From Hippopus hippopus (taxonomy: Eukaryota > Mollusca > Bivalvia > Cardiida > Cardiidae), in contig OX328102.1 in the NCBI GenBank assembly GCA_946811185.2, positions 10,117,694-10,181,693 on the forward strand: 64,000 nt of DNA, given 5' to 3'. Below, in pieces: positions 1-9,864 of the stretch; within the stretch, counting starts at the first letter, position 1; every line of letters starts with the position of its first letter. A program made the translations under genes and the position numbers. The notes under the pieces were generated by a model. It did not search any database. It was not told the origin of the DNA and worked only from the letters and a program-made list of their open reading frames with translations.

Positions 1-115
1 ATCATGATAGGAAAAGAAGCAAATGCTGGTAAACAGCATTTTCTTTTCAACAATGGTTTACAAAAGCCTTCTTCTTCACCGTTGTTATAACTTGGGATTG
101 TTTGCTAAAGGTTCA
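1..115 (-). mobile_element. Family A MITE cut by the window edge
   Basis: Right part of a copy: half of the central palindrome (AATGCTGGTAAACAGCATTT near 21) and an end reading GGGATTGTTTGCTAAAGGTT. The TTAA is changed to TCAA. Confidence 0.75.
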
Positions 116-404
116 ACCCATGACTTGACCACTCATCAGGGCAAATGGTCAAAAGTACATCATGGTGTAACTTGTATACGTAATATGACAGCTCAGTAAC
201 TAGCACCCAGTTGACCTCAAGTCATTCATTTATTAAAAAAAAAATGTATGCATGTACTTATGTTAATATACAAAATATTAGGTCACTAACCCTTTGTAGG
301 CTCTAGCACAACTTGAATTGCCTTCGAGCACAAGTAAATCAAGATCAGACAGCAAAAAAATGTGCAGTCCAATCTGAAAATCTCATGTCACTTTGCCACA
401 CTAC

Positions 405-614
405 AAAGTTTTAGACTTGTACAAACTGAATGAATGGTTTTGTAGACGAAACATTTAACAGCACTAGAATTATGAATTTTGTCCTTGGAAGGGTACAAAT
501 CATGTGAAAAAAGTAGAAAATAAAGGTTACCAACATTTTCTCTTATTTCCACATTGTTTGAAAAGCCTTGCTTTGTGGGATTGGAAAACTCAGGATTGTG
601 TGGTAAAGGGTTAA
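405..614 (-). mobile_element. Degenerate family A MITE
   Basis: Diverged left end (AAAGTTTTAGACTTGTACAA), decayed palindrome around 520-555 and a good right end GTGTGGTAAAGGG before TTAA at 611-614. That TTAA is also the start of the next copy. Confidence 0.75.
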
Positions 615-839
615 CCCTTTACCAAACAATCCCTGGTTTTTACGACACAGAGGAAGAAGCCTTCTGAAAACATTGTGGGAAAAGGAGAAAATGCTGGTAA
701 CCAGCATTTTCTCCTTTTCCCACAATGTTTTCTACTCTTCTAAAGTTAAGTTTCAATTTTTGAGTCACGTTTTTTTTGTCGTCTGCAAATGCTTTCAATT
801 TGGACAAGTCTAAAATCTTGTTGTTTGGTAAAGAGTTAA
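611..839 (+). mobile_element. Intact family A MITE with perfect 65-bp palindrome
   Basis: TTAA at 611-614 and 836-839 bound the copy. The left end reads CCCTTTACCAAACAATCCC and the right end ends TTTGGTAAAGAG. The centre, 667-731, is a palindrome with 32-base arms around a single base and no mismatch. No coding capacity. Confidence 0.92.
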
Positions 840-923
840 GAGATTCTCACCAAAACAGCCTACAAAAAAAAAGGCACTGCATTTGGTTCCTTTTTCGTGC
901 CTAAAATTATTCATTTATTCATC

Positions 924-1153
924 AAATCTTTACCAAACAACAAATTTATATATAATGACTTGTCCAAATTACAAGCATTTGCAGGCAACTAATTGAATTT
1001 AATGGTAAGTCATCTTCAAACAGCAGAAACAATAGTGGAAAAAAAAAAAAAAAGAAAATAGTTAGCATCATATCTCTTTTTTCCCCTCTATTTTTTGTGA
1101 AACCTTTCTTCCTTAGGTCCATCAAAACTCATGATAGTTTGGAAGAGGGTTAA
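924..1153 (-). mobile_element. Old family A MITE, palindrome decayed
   Basis: Left end TCTTTACCAAACAAC at 928 and right end GTTTGGAAGAGGG before TTAA at 1150-1153. The central palindrome is replaced by A-rich sequence. Confidence 0.65.
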
Positions 1154-1428
1154 GGTATTACAAATATCTGCCTCAATGCAGATAAGACTGCTTTTTCACA
1201 TAATAGCATCAAATGAAAAGTTCTCAAAGAAAATCCATGGATGTTGTCAGTGGAGAAAACATTGTACCAAATAAGGAAAGTCTTTATAGGGATATCTTTT
1301 CCCTTTTTCTTAATCTTTCAAAATGATCTTGGTCAGATTTTGTAGTCAACACACATTCATAATAATCAAAAAAGACAAAGGGTTTAGTTTACATGATAAG
1401 TACATAAATCACATTTATCTTAAGGGCA

Positions 1429-1667
1429 TTAACCCTTTACCAAATAAATCCTGAATTTTAACCACCCTTTGGAAGATGGCCTTTGAAAACACTGAGGGAG
1501 AAGGAGAAAAGGCTTGTGACCAACATTTTATCCTTTTCCGAAACTGTTTTCTGCCCTTTGAAAGACAAGTTCTGTTATTTGATAATTTGAGCCATGTTTG
1601 ACAAATTGTCTACAAATACTTTCAAAATTAACAACTCTAATATTATGTCATCTGGTACAGAGTTCAA
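1429..1667 (+). mobile_element. Family A MITE, diverged
   Basis: Begins TTAACCCTTTACCAAATAAATC at 1429 and ends CATCTGGTACAGAG before TTCAA. The palindrome (about 1490-1555) has several mismatches. Confidence 0.82.
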
Positions 1668-1814
1668 GCAAGAGACCTCAGTTTTAGTGTACAGTATACC
1701 ATGTATCTTAAGATAGGTGGTACATGAAATGGGGATAGAAACATGATTATTGCTGTAAAACTTATGTTGTGGGTGCTCATCATATTTGACTCATGCAGCA
1801 CCTTTGACACAGGT

Positions 1815-2053
1815 TTAACCTTTTTCCATACAATCCCAAGTATTTATGACACAAGTGACAACATATTTTAGACCCTGCAGATGACAAATATGAAAGTGGT
1901 AAACTTGAATTTAGGTTTTTTAACAGGGTAGAAAACATTGTGGGAAAAGGAGAAAATGCTGGTAACCAGCATTTCCTCCTTTTTCCTCAATGTTTTCAAA
2001 AAGGCCTCTTGCTCAAGGTCATGAAAACATGGGATTATTTGGTAAAGGGTTAA
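1815..2053. mobile_element. Rearranged family A MITE
   Basis: TTAA at both ends (1815-1818, 2050-2053), but the left end is of the AACAATCCC type and the right end is also of that type (GGGATTATTTGGTAAAGGG). The internal order looks like a fusion of two left halves around a good palindrome at about 1931-1994. Confidence 0.7.
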
Positions 2054-2175
2054 CAATAATATATTCAAAATTATTTACCATTAACTGGCCTCATGTTTAT
2101 TTTGAGCACCAAGTTCTAATATCATTGAGACCCTTCACTGCCATCAGTTTGCATAAGTAAATTTTCCTGATGGCA

Positions 2176-2250
2176 CAAATCAATGTCAGTCTGCACTGAA
2201 TCAATGTGCAGTCTGATTTTGGAATTACACCACCTGCAATTTGTTTTAGT
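2176..2250. repeat. Family C core remnant
   Basis: A weak copy of the C hairpin: CAGTCTGCACTG and, 20 bases on, GTGCAGTCTGATTTTGG, followed by CACCACCTGCAA. Ends are not recognisable. Confidence 0.35.
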
Positions 2251-2340
2251 CTTTATCAGACAGAACAATTTTTTAATTATCCAAACTGAACACAGTTGCA
2301 GCAAATTGGAACACAATTACACGAGAAAAATAGTGCATGG

Positions 2341-2481
2341 CTCAAAAGATTAAATTTCTTTTTGAAAGGATGTAAAACATTCTATGAAAAAGAAAAAAAA
2401 TTCTGGTGACCGCAATTTTTTTCCTTTTTTAACAATGTTTTCTCAGTTGTTAAAACTTATGATTGTTTGCTGAAGAGTTAA
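2341..2481 (-). mobile_element. Family A remnant downstream of FBXL14
   Basis: Decayed palindrome (GTAAAACATTCTATG near 2370, AACAATGTTTTC near 2429) and right end TATGATTGTTTGCTGAAGAG before TTAA. Left end lost. Confidence 0.55.
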
Positions 2482-2643
2482 TGTAAATTTTCTTTTTGAA
2501 GAAAATGTAAAACCTGTATGAGAATGCACCTTTTAATTCAACAATATAAGGGTCAGATCCCATTTATGCACTCAAGATGCACTCACTGACCCTTTACATC
2601 ATGTCTAAGGTTTTTCTCTTAAACATGTAAACATCATAAAATT

Positions 2644-3855
2644 TCATCTTTTATGCCACAATCCAAGGTTCAAGGCTGATAAGCAAGGAAGCTGCATGAT
2701 CTTTTCCAGACCAACTGTTGTAATTCTAGTGCAGCCATATAAATCTATGACCTGTAGGTTTTTAAGTCTTTTTCCTATAGCACTTAAACTTTTATCCGTA
2801 ATTCGACCACACTGCCCTATGTTCAGTGTAGTAATTTCATGCAGAGCATTTACAATTCTAATTAGCCCTTCGTCACTCACATTACAAGCACTTAATGACA
2901 GTCGTCTTAAGTGAAATAACCCTTGAGATAAAAAGTGGAGTCCTTGATCGCCCACTTTACAAAAACTTACATCAAGGGCTACCAGTCTCGAGCCTCCCTC
3001 TGCAAGGTAACACAATCCTCGATCAGTTACATTGTCACAACTTCGTAAATTCAGATCTTGTAAGCTTTGCATTTTAGATAAGTATTTAATGCCCGAATCA
3101 GTAACACTCCCACAAAAGCTGAGATTTATGGTTTTAAGGTTATCCAGTCCAACACTGACATGTTTAAGAGCTTGATCTGTCAGCTTTTGACAATCTTGCA
3201 AACCGAGGTGTTCTAATTCTAAAGTGCCTTGGGCAGAATGTGAACTCGCTCCTGATAGGTAACCTATACCATGATCTGAAATATGCCTACAACTCCGTAA
3301 ATTTAGAGTTTTCAATCTTTTCAAACCTAATGAAATCAGTAACAAACCAGTGTTTGTAATGTTACAACAACCCCCCAGTTCTAGCACTTCCAGATTTTTA
3401 AAGTATTGAGCAATTCTCTCTAAACTCTTATCCGTGATCTGTTTACACAGACTGAGATTCAGTACAACCAATGTGTCCAGTTCATGTGTAAAAGCTGTCG
3501 CTAGATCAACGTCTGTAATATTATAACATCCACTTAAACTTAGACTTTCTACATTCGGTACTCCTTGTACAACATCTCGAAGACTTCGACATGAACGTAA
3601 ACTTAACACTTGCACTCGCTTGATTCCCCTTTTCACCAAACTTCTGAACAAAGACGGATTCGACCGTTTGAGATGTAGCTTTGCTTCTATTCCACGCCAA
3701 ACACGGCGATTGTATGCAGCGTCACGCCATGACATACACACCTGAGCAACTTTTCCTTTATCCTTTACGTCAAGATATTCAAAAATTATCGTAAGTATCT
3801 CTGGAAACAAACACGAAATATGAGAATATCTCTTCTCGAACAACCTGTCCTCCAT
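2644..3855 (-). CDS. FBXL14: F-box/leucine-rich repeat protein 14 (SCF ubiquitin-ligase receptor)
   Basis: Role known for the family: the F-box binds SKP1 of the SCF (SKP1-CUL1-F-box) ubiquitin ligase and the leucine-rich repeats hold the substrate; FBXL14 and its fly relative Ppa target factors such as Snail-type and Paired-type regulators. Seen here: one uninterrupted reading frame of 403 residues. Numbering from the ATG at 3897, the F-box lies at about residues 26-70 (HISCLFPEIL, YLDVKDKG, VWRGIEAKLHL) and cysteine-containing LRRs run from about 95 to 415 (LNLSLCKQITDKSLE, LRSCRHISDHGIG, LYGCTRIT). I prefer the ATG at 3855 because it has A at -3 and G at +4 and lies near the start expected for the family; the in-frame ATG at 3897 has T at -3 and would add 14 residues. 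The protein ends GLWHKR, earlier than I recall for vertebrate FBXL14, so either the tail is short or a small 3' exon was missed. Product call is firm; exact ends are less so. Confidence 0.93.
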   Translation of the reverse strand: MEDRLFEKRYSHISCLFPEILTIIFEYLDVKDKGKVAQVCMSWRDAAYNRRVWRGIEAKLHLKRSNPSLFRSLVKRGIKRVQVLSLRSCRSLRDVVQGVPNVESLSLSGCYNITDVDLATAFTHELDTLVVLNLSLCKQITDKSLERIAQYFKNLEVLELGGCCNITNTGLLLISLGLKRLKTLNLRSCRHISDHGIGYLSGASSHSAQGTLELEHLGLQDCQKLTDQALKHVSVGLDNLKTINLSFCGSVTDSGIKYLSKMQSLQDLNLRSCDNVTDRGLCYLAEGGSRLVALDVSFCKVGDQGLHFLSQGLFHLRRLSLSACNVSDEGLIRIVNALHEITTLNIGQCGRITDKSLSAIGKRLKNLQVIDLYGCTRITTVGLEKIMQLPCLSALNLGLWHKR

Positions 3856-4095
3856 GTTGCCTTCATAAGTCACGTGATAGCAAGGCAAGTCGTACATGTA
3901 AGGAGATACCTGATTGGTTGAATTGTGTGGTGTATGACCTTAAATTGTCCTCTGACCAGTACCGCGAACTTCAAAGTAAGAAAAGGTTGGTGTAGATAAA
4001 TCACGACGAGATCTAGACCTACGTTCTGTGCAGTCTGATCTTAGGGCCTACATCTAGGTTTCTATGAGTTATTTTGCGATGTCGATCGATGAGTT
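3856..4095 (-). promoter_or_regulatory. Probable 5' UTR/promoter side of FBXL14
   Basis: On the FBXL14 strand this stretch has an E-box CACGTG at 3871-3876 and a CCAAT motif (ATTGG on the plus strand, 3913-3917), both close upstream of the preferred ATG. No TATA box is evident. The motifs are short and could be chance; the call rests mostly on position. Confidence 0.3.
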
Positions 4096-4141
4096 CACAC
4101 CTTATCAGACGACAAAACTTTAGACTTGTCCACATTGAAAA
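4096..4141 (-). repeat. Family A end fragment
   Basis: Matches only the CTCTTTACCAAACGACA side: CCTTATCAGACGACAAAACT followed by TTAGACTTGTCCACATTGAA. Nothing of the palindrome remains. Confidence 0.6.
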
Positions 4142-4555
4142 CTAGGTCTAGAATATAGATCTAGCTCTAGACTGCGGACGACAAATTACAGATCTAGACT
4201 TAGATATCTAGATCTGCGTTGTTCAAACGATAGAAACTGTCAGCTATAGGGCTAAAAATTAGGCTTATCTTGGTAGTCTACATGGAGTAGGCCTACTCTA
4301 GATCTAGTTAGGCCTGACCTGAGCATTAGCCTATTTCGATTTCCTCTCTGTACACGTGTGTGTGTGTGTGTAACTTATTTTTCAGAAACCTTGTCTCCCA
4401 ATAGGCCTAGTATCATGAAACTCTCGGGTTATCTAGTAAAGGGGAGGCCTAACCAGTCGTTTAGGGATCGTCTTTAGGCCTATAGAGTCTAATACGATCC
4501 CATGAGTCGTTTGATAATTAAACCTTCGCAACGTCTCTATCTTTTTCTACGTTAT

Positions 4556-4599
4556 AAGCTAACCGTATAATTAATCTAAGCTAACCGTATAATTAATCT
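4556..4599. repeat. Two-copy 22-bp tandem duplication
   Basis: Two identical 22-base units, 4556-4577 and 4578-4599, each beginning AAGCTAACCGTATAATT. Exact identity suggests a recent slippage event. Confidence 0.9.
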
Positions 4600-4623
4600 A
4601 CGAGATCTAGCCTACATCTATAC

Positions 4624-4888
4624 GAGCCATGCTCTAGCAAAAGGGGGCACCTCCGTTAAACAACGGATACCAAACAAGTCATCACAGTGTTATAGATCTA
4701 CATCCCTAAAGTCCGTTTTTTTATAACAACCTACTGAATCTGGAGGTACACTGGTCCTTTGACATACAGAAAATTGACCAATATATCGAAAAGTTTCGGC
4801 TCAGGTCAGTCTACGCGGACTGCGAAGGCTGACTTGGGTCAATACTTTTCGCAAATGCATTAAGCCCCCTTTTCACAGAGCATGGCTC
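4624..4888 (-). mobile_element. Family B MITE
   Basis: Opens GAGCCATGCTCTAGCAAAAG and closes CACAGAGCATGGCTC. The GC-rich palindrome is at about 4799-4840. Flanks ATAC and ATAT differ by one base from a 4-bp duplication. Confidence 0.88.
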
Positions 4889-5200
4889 ATATGTATTTGA
4901 CGTCCTTCAGAAAACATCAGTTGAAAAGTAACGGCCGCTTCTAACTATAACAGCGCCAAATATCATAAATTCGACCTCTTTTGACAGCTGAAAATCCACT
5001 GAAACTGTCAGGCAGACTTTGTCACGGCATATAGATTGATTTGACAAGCAGACGGTATAGACTGGAGATGAGACAGCACGTAAGTTGTGCTGTCTGTCTT
5101 TAACATATGCTGTACGCAAAAAGTCCTGCTTTAAGTCGCCTACAGGTTAAAACGCAATTTAGTTTCTTTTCCCTCAATGTTTTCCATACAGTCAAAAAAG

Positions 5201-5280
5201 GTAGATAGATAGAGAGATAGATAGATAGAAGGAAGGAATGAAAGAAGAAAGAAAATGAATAAATAAATAATTAATCAATA
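5201..5280. repeat. GATA/GAAA/AAAT microsatellite
   Basis: Runs of GATA, then GAAG/GAAA, then AAAT. The remaining DNA between 5120 and 5617 shows no gene or known repeat. Confidence 0.85.
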
Positions 5281-5617
5281 AAATCCCCTGATTTGCTTTG
5301 TCTTTAAACACAATCTTAAATTGGCAGTAAAGACATTAAGGCAAGGTAGATAACTTAGTTAACACAAATAAGATTGACTTTTTGATAGTTATCTCCCCTA
5401 TATAGCTTTGAGGGAAAGCTCAAAGCTTAACTCGTTACCACCCGCACTCTTAATATATTTTCGTCTTGCAGTGGATCATTTTTAAGAACGTATGAAACAA
5501 AAGGTAACATGTTGCGAACCAGAAATTCTTCCTTTTGCCGCAATATTTTGACATGCATTTACATTTATCATGTTGCTGCAAATTTGCTTGCTTGGGAAGG
5601 CAATGATCCTGCAAGTA

Positions 5618-5745
5618 ATTAACCATTTTGTGTTTTTATGACCTTAACTAAAGAAGAGGGACGGTGAAAACATTGTGGGAAAAGCGAATATACCTGTAGC
5701 CACCCTTATTCCCTTTTCTCCCAACAATGTTTCCCATCTTTTCAC
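5618..5745 (+). mobile_element. Family A partial copy
   Basis: Internal left part (TTTTATGACCTTAACTAAAG) and a diverged palindrome, GAAAACATTGTGGGAAAAGC to CCCAACAATGTTTCC. The right half is missing. Confidence 0.6.
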
Positions 5746-5788
5746 AGACTTCGCATTAAACGAGATTTCATACCCGTCCGCACCGTTC

Positions 5789-6281
5789 TCAAACCTTTAC
5801 CACAAATTCCCGAGTCTTAAGGACGATATGGCATGCAACACGCGAAAAGGGGTATTCGGACATTTGCGTAAAGTGTCATCTCGGATCAGCCTGCGTAGTC
5901 CGCGCAGACTAATCCGAGACGGCACTTTCCGTTTTTATGTAATTTTCTGTTTTGCGCAAGTCTATTGTAGCACAAAATCTAATGTAGTCGTAAAAGTGCC
6001 GTCTCGGATTAGCCTGCGCGGACTGATCAGGCTGATCCGAGACGGCACTTTACGCAAATGTCTGAATGCCCCTTTTCGCGTGTTGCAGGCCATATGGAAG
6101 AAGGTTTTTGAGAAGTTTGTAGGAAAGGAGAAAATGCTGATAACCAGCATTTTATTCCTTTCCCACAAAGTTTTCTACCCTTCGAATACAAATTCCATTT
6201 TTTGAGAGATGTTTAATTTTCCATGTGCAAATGCTCTCAATTTTGACAAGTCAAAACTTTTGTCGTGGGGCACAGAGTTAA
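5789..6281 (+). mobile_element. Family A MITE split by a family D element
   Basis: Left piece 5789-5828 (CAAACCTTTACCACAAATTC) and right piece from 6095 (palindrome near 6109-6173, end before TTAA 6278-6281) join into one A copy when the D element is removed. The A copy is therefore older. Confidence 0.85.
5829..6092. mobile_element. Family D MITE inserted in family A
   Basis: 264 bp with ends TGGCATGCAACACGCGAAAA and its complement, flanked by TA (5827-5828, 6093-6094). Two palindromes lie inside; the second has GATCAG in place of the usual GCGCAG at its centre. Confidence 0.92.
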
Positions 6282-6386
6282 GATGAACACGCCTTCCAAC
6301 AAAGATTTAGCCAGGGTATGAGAGTTAATGCCCTTTCTTCGTCTATGTAAGGATCGTATAGAGTTTATCCTGGAGAATTTGGCTGT

Positions 6387-6568
6387 TTAACTCTTTACCA
6401 AACGACAAAATTTTAGACTGGTCCAAATTGAAGCATTTGAAGACGACAAAATGAAAGTGACTCAAAAATTGAAATTTGTTCTGGAAGAGAAGAAAACATT
6501 GTGGTAAAAGGAGAAAATGCTGGTTACTCAGAGTCGTGAAAACCCGGGATTGTTTGGTAAAGGGTTAA
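6387..6568 (-). mobile_element. Family A MITE lacking half its palindrome
   Basis: TTAA at 6387-6390 and 6565-6568 and both ends are good, but the sequence jumps from AAAATGCTGGTTAC directly to TCAGAGTCGTG, deleting the right palindrome arm. Confidence 0.85.
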
Positions 6569-6729
6569 CAGCTTTCTAAAACATTAAATCAAAAGGAGTA
6601 GCTGCTTGTATCAAACAATATGGTCCCTTTCCCTTAATAGTTTAATGAAATCCAAGAGAAGTGGCCTCTAAAACAAAAGCAAAATCACGATTTTTCGAGC
6701 CTGCGGTATTTCGAATACACTTTTTAATT

Positions 6730-6985
6730 GAGCCATGCTCTGTGAAAAGGGGGTTTAGTGCGTCTGTAAAAAGTATCGACTCAGGTCAGCCTGCGCGAAC
6801 TGCGCAGGCTAATCTGTGTCGAAACTTTTTGCTTTTCCCCCTAATTTTCTGCATGTTCAAAGACCATTCTACATCACAATTCAGCCAGTTGTTGAACAAA
6901 ATGGATTTTATGGATCCATAATTATGTGATTACTTGCTTGACATAATGCATCACACATAACACCTCTTTTCTCAGAGCATGGATC
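6730..6985 (+). mobile_element. Family B MITE
   Basis: GAGCCATGCTCTGTGAAAAG at the left and CTCAGAGCATGGATC at the right; the palindrome at about 6778-6823 has CGCGAACTGCGC at its centre. Right end is eroded. Confidence 0.85.
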
Positions 6986-7309
6986 AATCAGACTTGATAA
7001 GATATTTTGTAAAATGAATATGTCCTGAGAAGTCGTTGCAACACCAGTGCTATCCACTAACAATGCTAAACAATGGTAGAGAATTACGTTGCGATCTTAA
7101 ATTCAAAATTACCCGCCAGATTGCTTGAGACAGAACTTCTCAACCAATGAGAGGGCCAGTCTTGGAACTAAGACTTAAAACTGAATTTAGAATGGTTTGT
7201 TAATACAGAATCTGATCTCTCATAACTAAATTTCTCGCATATGAAATCGTAACAGCTGACTCCCAATTTCTGAATTTTTTCTCCCAATAAAAGTAGTAGT
7301 ACATAGTCA

Positions 7310-7410
7310 AGGTAGGGCCAATACACATATGTGTATATGTATATATGTTTTTGTAATGATGTACTTTGTACAAGTCAAACAATAAATGTTCTGTTCTGTT
7401 CTGTTCATAT
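7310..7410 (+). repeat. Possible 3' end of a non-LTR retrotransposon with TGTTC tail
   Basis: GTAATGATGTACTTTGTAC and an AATAAA-like stretch (AATAAATG, 7382-7389) lead into (TGTTC)n at 7389-7407. Short pentamer tails after such a 3' end are common in LINE-type elements. No reverse transcriptase is present upstream. Confidence 0.35.
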
Positions 7411-7439
7411 AAAACATTTTTCTCAATCAAGCTTTAAAC

Positions 7440-8010
7440 CAAGCATAACTTTTTGACCAAGTTTTAAGAGCACTTGACTCAAATTGTGGTATCTAGGGTG
7501 TACACAAGATTTTCTTTGGTTTGACTTAGTGACTTTTTCACTAACAGTCGTATATTTTCAAACACATTCTAGATTTTTATCAAGCTAAGTGTTCTGATCA
7601 ACTTTCATTGGCACTGGACTTAAATTGTAATTTGAATAGTATACATAAGGTTTCTAGTATTTGACCTAGTAGTCTTTAATTAAAGGGGACCAATTTTCAC
7701 GTTTATTCGAGTTTTTAAAACAACAAGTTGACCAATATTTTATGAGAACTGGACTAGAAATGTGGCATCTACAGTGTACTCGAGGACCTTAGATATAACC
7801 TAGTGACTCAAACTCACTTTTTGATCCAGATCTAAAATCATCAGAGATTTTAGCAAGACAAAAATTCTGGTCAACTTTCATGAGTATTGCACTGAAAAAA
7901 ATGCGGCCTTCATGTTGTATGCATGGTAACAGTTGACGACGAACGACGGACGAGAAACGACTGTTTACGGACACAGCACAGTACATTTCCAAAAGCTCAC
8001 ATTGAGCACT
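7440..8010 (+). repeat. Diverged tandem units of about 140 bp
   Basis: The motif GCACTGGACT and neighbours recur at 7471, 7611, 7746 and 7889. Each unit also has a TTGACCTAGTGAC-like segment and CAACTTTCATGAG. It ends in GACGACGAACGACGGACGAG and AAAAGCTCAC. I recall similar multi-unit repeats from mollusc genomes; this is from memory and unverified. Confidence 0.6.
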
Positions 8011-8308
8011 TCGTACTTAGGCTTGCTTAAAAAATCATACATGTGCTGTAATGGTTTAGGCAGCAGCTGTATATTTCATTGTTGATATACGATGTCACGA
8101 GGTCTTGTTTATTTCAAATCAATCATATATGACTAAAGATGGTAATTTATGGGGGACGTTTGAAGTGATGATAGCAGTAATTACGAGTAATATTGGAACG
8201 TTGAGTCACGCAGTAATGCCCCCACCACCCGGTATTTGGCGATGATAAATCTTATGGTAATTTGGGCAAATCTCTGTAACACTGCCGTATGGTAAGTTAA
8301 AAACAAAT

Positions 8309-8537
8309 GAGCCATGCTCTGTGAAAAGGGGGCTTAATGCATCTGCGAAAAGTATCGACCCAGGTCAGCCTGCGCAGTCCGCACAGGCTGACCTGGGCCG
8401 AAACTTTTCGCTATTGGTCGATTTTCTGCATGTCAAAGGATCAGTCTACCTATTATGGATCCATATGTATGTGATGGCTTGCTTGGTATGATGAATTACG
8501 GAGATGCATTAAGCCCCCTTTTGCCAGAGCATGGCTC
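8309..8537 (+). mobile_element. Near-consensus family B MITE with AAAT duplication
   Basis: Ends GAGCCATGCTCTGTGAAAAG and GCCAGAGCATGGCTC; flanked by AAAT at 8305-8308 and 8538-8541. The palindrome around 8355-8402 is almost perfect. Confidence 0.94.
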
Positions 8538-8573
8538 AAATAAGTATCGCACAGCGTCTGAGGTCTCATTCAC

Positions 8574-8790
8574 ATGCACTCATTTACTTACATAAGTAAG
8601 GAAACTTGGGTAAATAAATTTAGTTATGGAGTCATGTGAACGAATTCACTTAGATATCGATATACCTGGGTCTGTAAAATTATCATAACACCACATCTGA
8701 GGACATGCAAAAGCATATTTACTTAGACGTAATTATACTTCATTAGGAAAGCATGTGATGTGAATAGACCTCTTCTCAACGCAAATGTAA
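8574..8790 (+). repeat. Direct repeat, copy 1 (TTTACTTACATAAGTAA)
   Basis: Shares its layout with 9161-9345: TGCACTCATTTACTTA, then AGTCATGTGAACG, then GCATGTGATGTGAATAGAC and TCTACGCAA-like sequence. The matches are in order, separated by diverged sequence. Confidence 0.5.
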
Positions 8791-9160
8791 CCACTTTCTT
8801 TTCTTTTTTTTTCACTTGTACATTTGTACATGTATTCAGAAGAAATACATTTAGTCATGTCTTTTATCAGTTTCAAGAGGAAAAAAACTGAATATAATCA
8901 TTGTCATCTGCCGCCCACTTAACAATGAATGCCGTTTAAAAAATACTGATGAAGATTCAATGCGTTTGATTTCATTGTAAGCTGAGAGATTTACAATTTG
9001 TACGAGGTAAATGTATGCCAGCAAAAAAAAAGCAGTCTGGCCTGTCACTAAATGTACTTATATAAACTTCTATTACCATGCGAATGCAAAGTAAATATAC
9101 CTTTACTTATGACATCAGTGAAGTATCCACTGCTGTAAATTTTGCGCATTTAAATAAGAT

Positions 9161-9345
9161 GTGCACTCATTTACTTATGCAAGTAACTTTGTTAAGAGTC
9201 ATGTGAACGCGTTTATTTACATGTACGTAAGTATCAATATTCTGGGAGTAAATTGAAATAAGTATGTTTACTTGGTAGTTTTTCTAACATAAACAAAGTA
9301 TATCATGTGAACAGACATCCATTTCTACGCAAGTATGAGCAAACG
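9161..9345 (+). repeat. Direct repeat, copy 2
   Basis: Counterpart of 8574-8790, 587 bases downstream: GTGCACTCATTTACTTATGC, AGTCATGTGAACGC, ATCATGTGAACAGAC. Between the copies and on to 9862 nothing else is recognised. Confidence 0.5.
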
Positions 9346-9864
9346 TATTTGTCTACTTGAATACTGTAGGAATTCATCAGTGCTATATTAATCCAATTCC
9401 GTTGTTCTGACAAATTTACATGTGATTTCCGAAATGTTGTTCACTGGTATATGGCTGCCTAGAAAAAAGCAAGAAGCAGCGTAAGTACAGAAAAGAAGCC
9501 AGGAAAACAGCTGCAATCGTGAATTGACTAAGACTTAGGATATTTGCTTTATTGTGGGATGAATTCTTTACATCATAACATGTCTGCTGTCAAAAACGAC
9601 AATCTGGCCTGAACCAAACGTAACTACTCATGGGAAGTCTGTTAACATAGAAACAAGGAGTAAATATACTCTCATATGTTGAATTTCACTCGACAAAGCG
9701 AAATACATGCAGGTGTTTTATTGATGTAAATGGGGCCTATAAAAGTGGTAATACCTCCTTTCTTTTTTACTATTGGTTCAAATCTCCCTTTTAACTTCAA
9801 TGTCAGCAATCACTTTAGATTTTTCTGCATGGTGCTCTTGATTTGCATGAGCATTTTGACAATA

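Larger units (their letters stand above)
4010..4625. other. Region dense in AGATCT, TCTAGA and AGGCCT palindromes upstream of FBXL14
   Basis: Six-base palindromes AGATCT, TCTAGA and AGGCCT recur many times (for example near 4010, 4145-4165, 4193-4215, 4289-4306, 4403, 4446, 4476, 4605), far above what the surrounding AT-rich DNA shows. There is no clear tandem period. It also holds a family A end fragment (4096-4141), a short GT run near 4358 and a 22-bp tandem duplication at 4556-4599. No ORF is supported. Function unknown. Confidence 0.5.

Noticed and set aside
5675..6205. 176-codon frame
   Set aside because: Spans the A/D nest; the apparent protein repeats are the D palindromes in translation.
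7310..7410. Full LINE element
   Set aside because: Only a possible 3' end with a TGTTC tail; no reverse transcriptase or endonuclease reading frame in any frame nearby.
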